6,068 nt of DNA. Origin: Rhodobacteraceae bacterium UBA7436. Lineage in GTDB: Bacteria > Pseudomonadota > Alphaproteobacteria > Rhodobacterales > Rhodobacteraceae. The stretch covers positions 1-6,068 of the forward strand of contig DLQI01000160.1 of assembly GCA_002478745.1 (NCBI GenBank), written 5' to 3'. A program made the position numbers and the translations under genes. The notes under the pieces were generated by a model. It did not search any database and was not told the DNA's origin. It saw only the letters and a list, made by a program, of their open reading frames with translations. Positions 5,848 to 6,068 of the stretch are shown here, piece by piece. Positions within the stretch are counted from its first letter, which is position 1. Each line of letters begins with the position of its first letter.

Positions 5848-5881
5848 AGATCTCAATATTATGCTGTGACCACAAGATCTC
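5848..5881 (-). promoter_or_regulatory. Candidate operator of the regulator gene
   Basis: AGATCTC occurs twice as a direct repeat (5848-5854 and 5875-5881), 27 bp apart. Each copy contains the palindrome AGATCT. Between them lies TGTG-AC-CACA (5865-5874), a dyad with 4-bp arms. All lie within 40 bp upstream of the regulator's ATG, where autoregulation by an XRE dimer would act. I found no convincing -35/-10 pair here. The repeats are seen; binding is inferred. Confidence 0.3.
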
Positions 5882-5953
5882 CGGATCAGTTCTCTTTTTA
5901 GTATGATATTTATGAATGAAAAGAAAATCCAGTCTCTTGGTTTTTTGATTTTT

Positions 5954-5972
5954 GACGGCTTTCCGACGGCTT
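5954..5972. repeat. Two GACGGCTT direct repeats one helical turn apart
   Basis: GACGGCTT occurs at 5954-5961 and 5965-5972, an 11-bp period. The first copy follows a tandem TTTTTGA pair (5942-5948 and 5949-5955). The repeats lie 110-130 bp upstream of the regulator start and could be a protein-binding site on one face of the helix, or chance. Confidence 0.3.
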
Positions 5973-6011
5973 GTGTTACCTCAAGGCACTGTAAGACAAA
6001 ACGAGCTTAAG

Positions 6012-6041
6012 ACGGAGCGGGCTGTTTCGCAGCCTCGCCGT
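6012..6041. repeat. Interrupted hairpin at the right edge
   Basis: ACGG (6012-6015) pairs with CCGT (6038-6041), and GGCTG (6020-6024) with CAGCC (6030-6034) around a TTTCG loop, with unpaired bases between the two stems. No T-run follows directly on either strand. It might end a minus-strand gene beyond the window, but its terminator character is weak. The rest of 5973-6068 shows no gene. Confidence 0.3.
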
Positions 6042-6068
6042 ATAACAAAACACTCTCCATTCAGGTAC

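Noticed and set aside
1..6068. tRNA, rRNA, CRISPR array, insertion sequence or phage signs
   Set aside because: I looked for tRNA arms, regular spacer-repeat arrays, terminal inverted repeats and transposase or integrase motifs, and saw none.

Overview
The window carries one minus-strand gene block that I read as the biosynthetic half of the N-methylglutamate route for methylamine use. In transcription order (right to left) it holds a helix-turn-helix/cupin regulator (5844-5191), a class II amidotransferase subunit mgsA/glxB (4640-3744), a small beta-helix subunit mgsB/glxC (3742-3065), an FMN-type glutamate-synthase-like subunit mgsC/glxD (3053-1713), and a glutamine-synthetase-like gamma-glutamylmethylamide synthetase gmaS/glnT (1643-309). 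The gene set and order resemble the methylamine clusters of marine Rhodobacteraceae and the glxBCD-glnT clusters of rhizobia, so an alphaproteobacterium, perhaps a marine roseobacter-type organism, is the best guess. No species-level marker is present.

How the genes would work together (known biochemistry of the families): GmaS joins methylamine to glutamate with ATP, giving gamma-glutamylmethylamide. MgsABC, a rearranged relative of glutamate synthase, then transfers the methylamine group to a 2-oxoglutarate-derived carbon skeleton and yields N-methylglutamate. The next enzyme, N-methylglutamate dehydrogenase (mgdABCD), is not in this window, so the substrate assignment is inferred from the families and gene order.

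Layout: 1-308 has no convincing gene and holds a 7-bp-arm hairpin near the left edge. The mgsA-mgsB gap is 1 nt and the mgsB-mgsC gap is 11 nt, so these three are translationally linked. A 69-nt gap with two small hairpins separates mgsC from gmaS, and one hairpin covers the gmaS ribosome binding site. A 550-bp, AT-rich interval (4641-5190) lies between mgsA and the regulator gene. It contains a good sigma-70-like promoter for mgsA, a perfect hairpin, and a 62-codon plus-strand frame with a good ribosome binding site and no recognised homology. The right edge (5845-6068) is the regulator's upstream region, with short repeats that may be operator sites.

The main pathway is already described. 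The points most worth a second look are the long mgsA leader interval with its unexplained small frame, the gmaS RBS hairpin, and the two sets of residue changes that separate MgsC and GmaS from classical glutamate synthase and glutamine synthetase. I found no transposon, CRISPR array, tRNA or rRNA.
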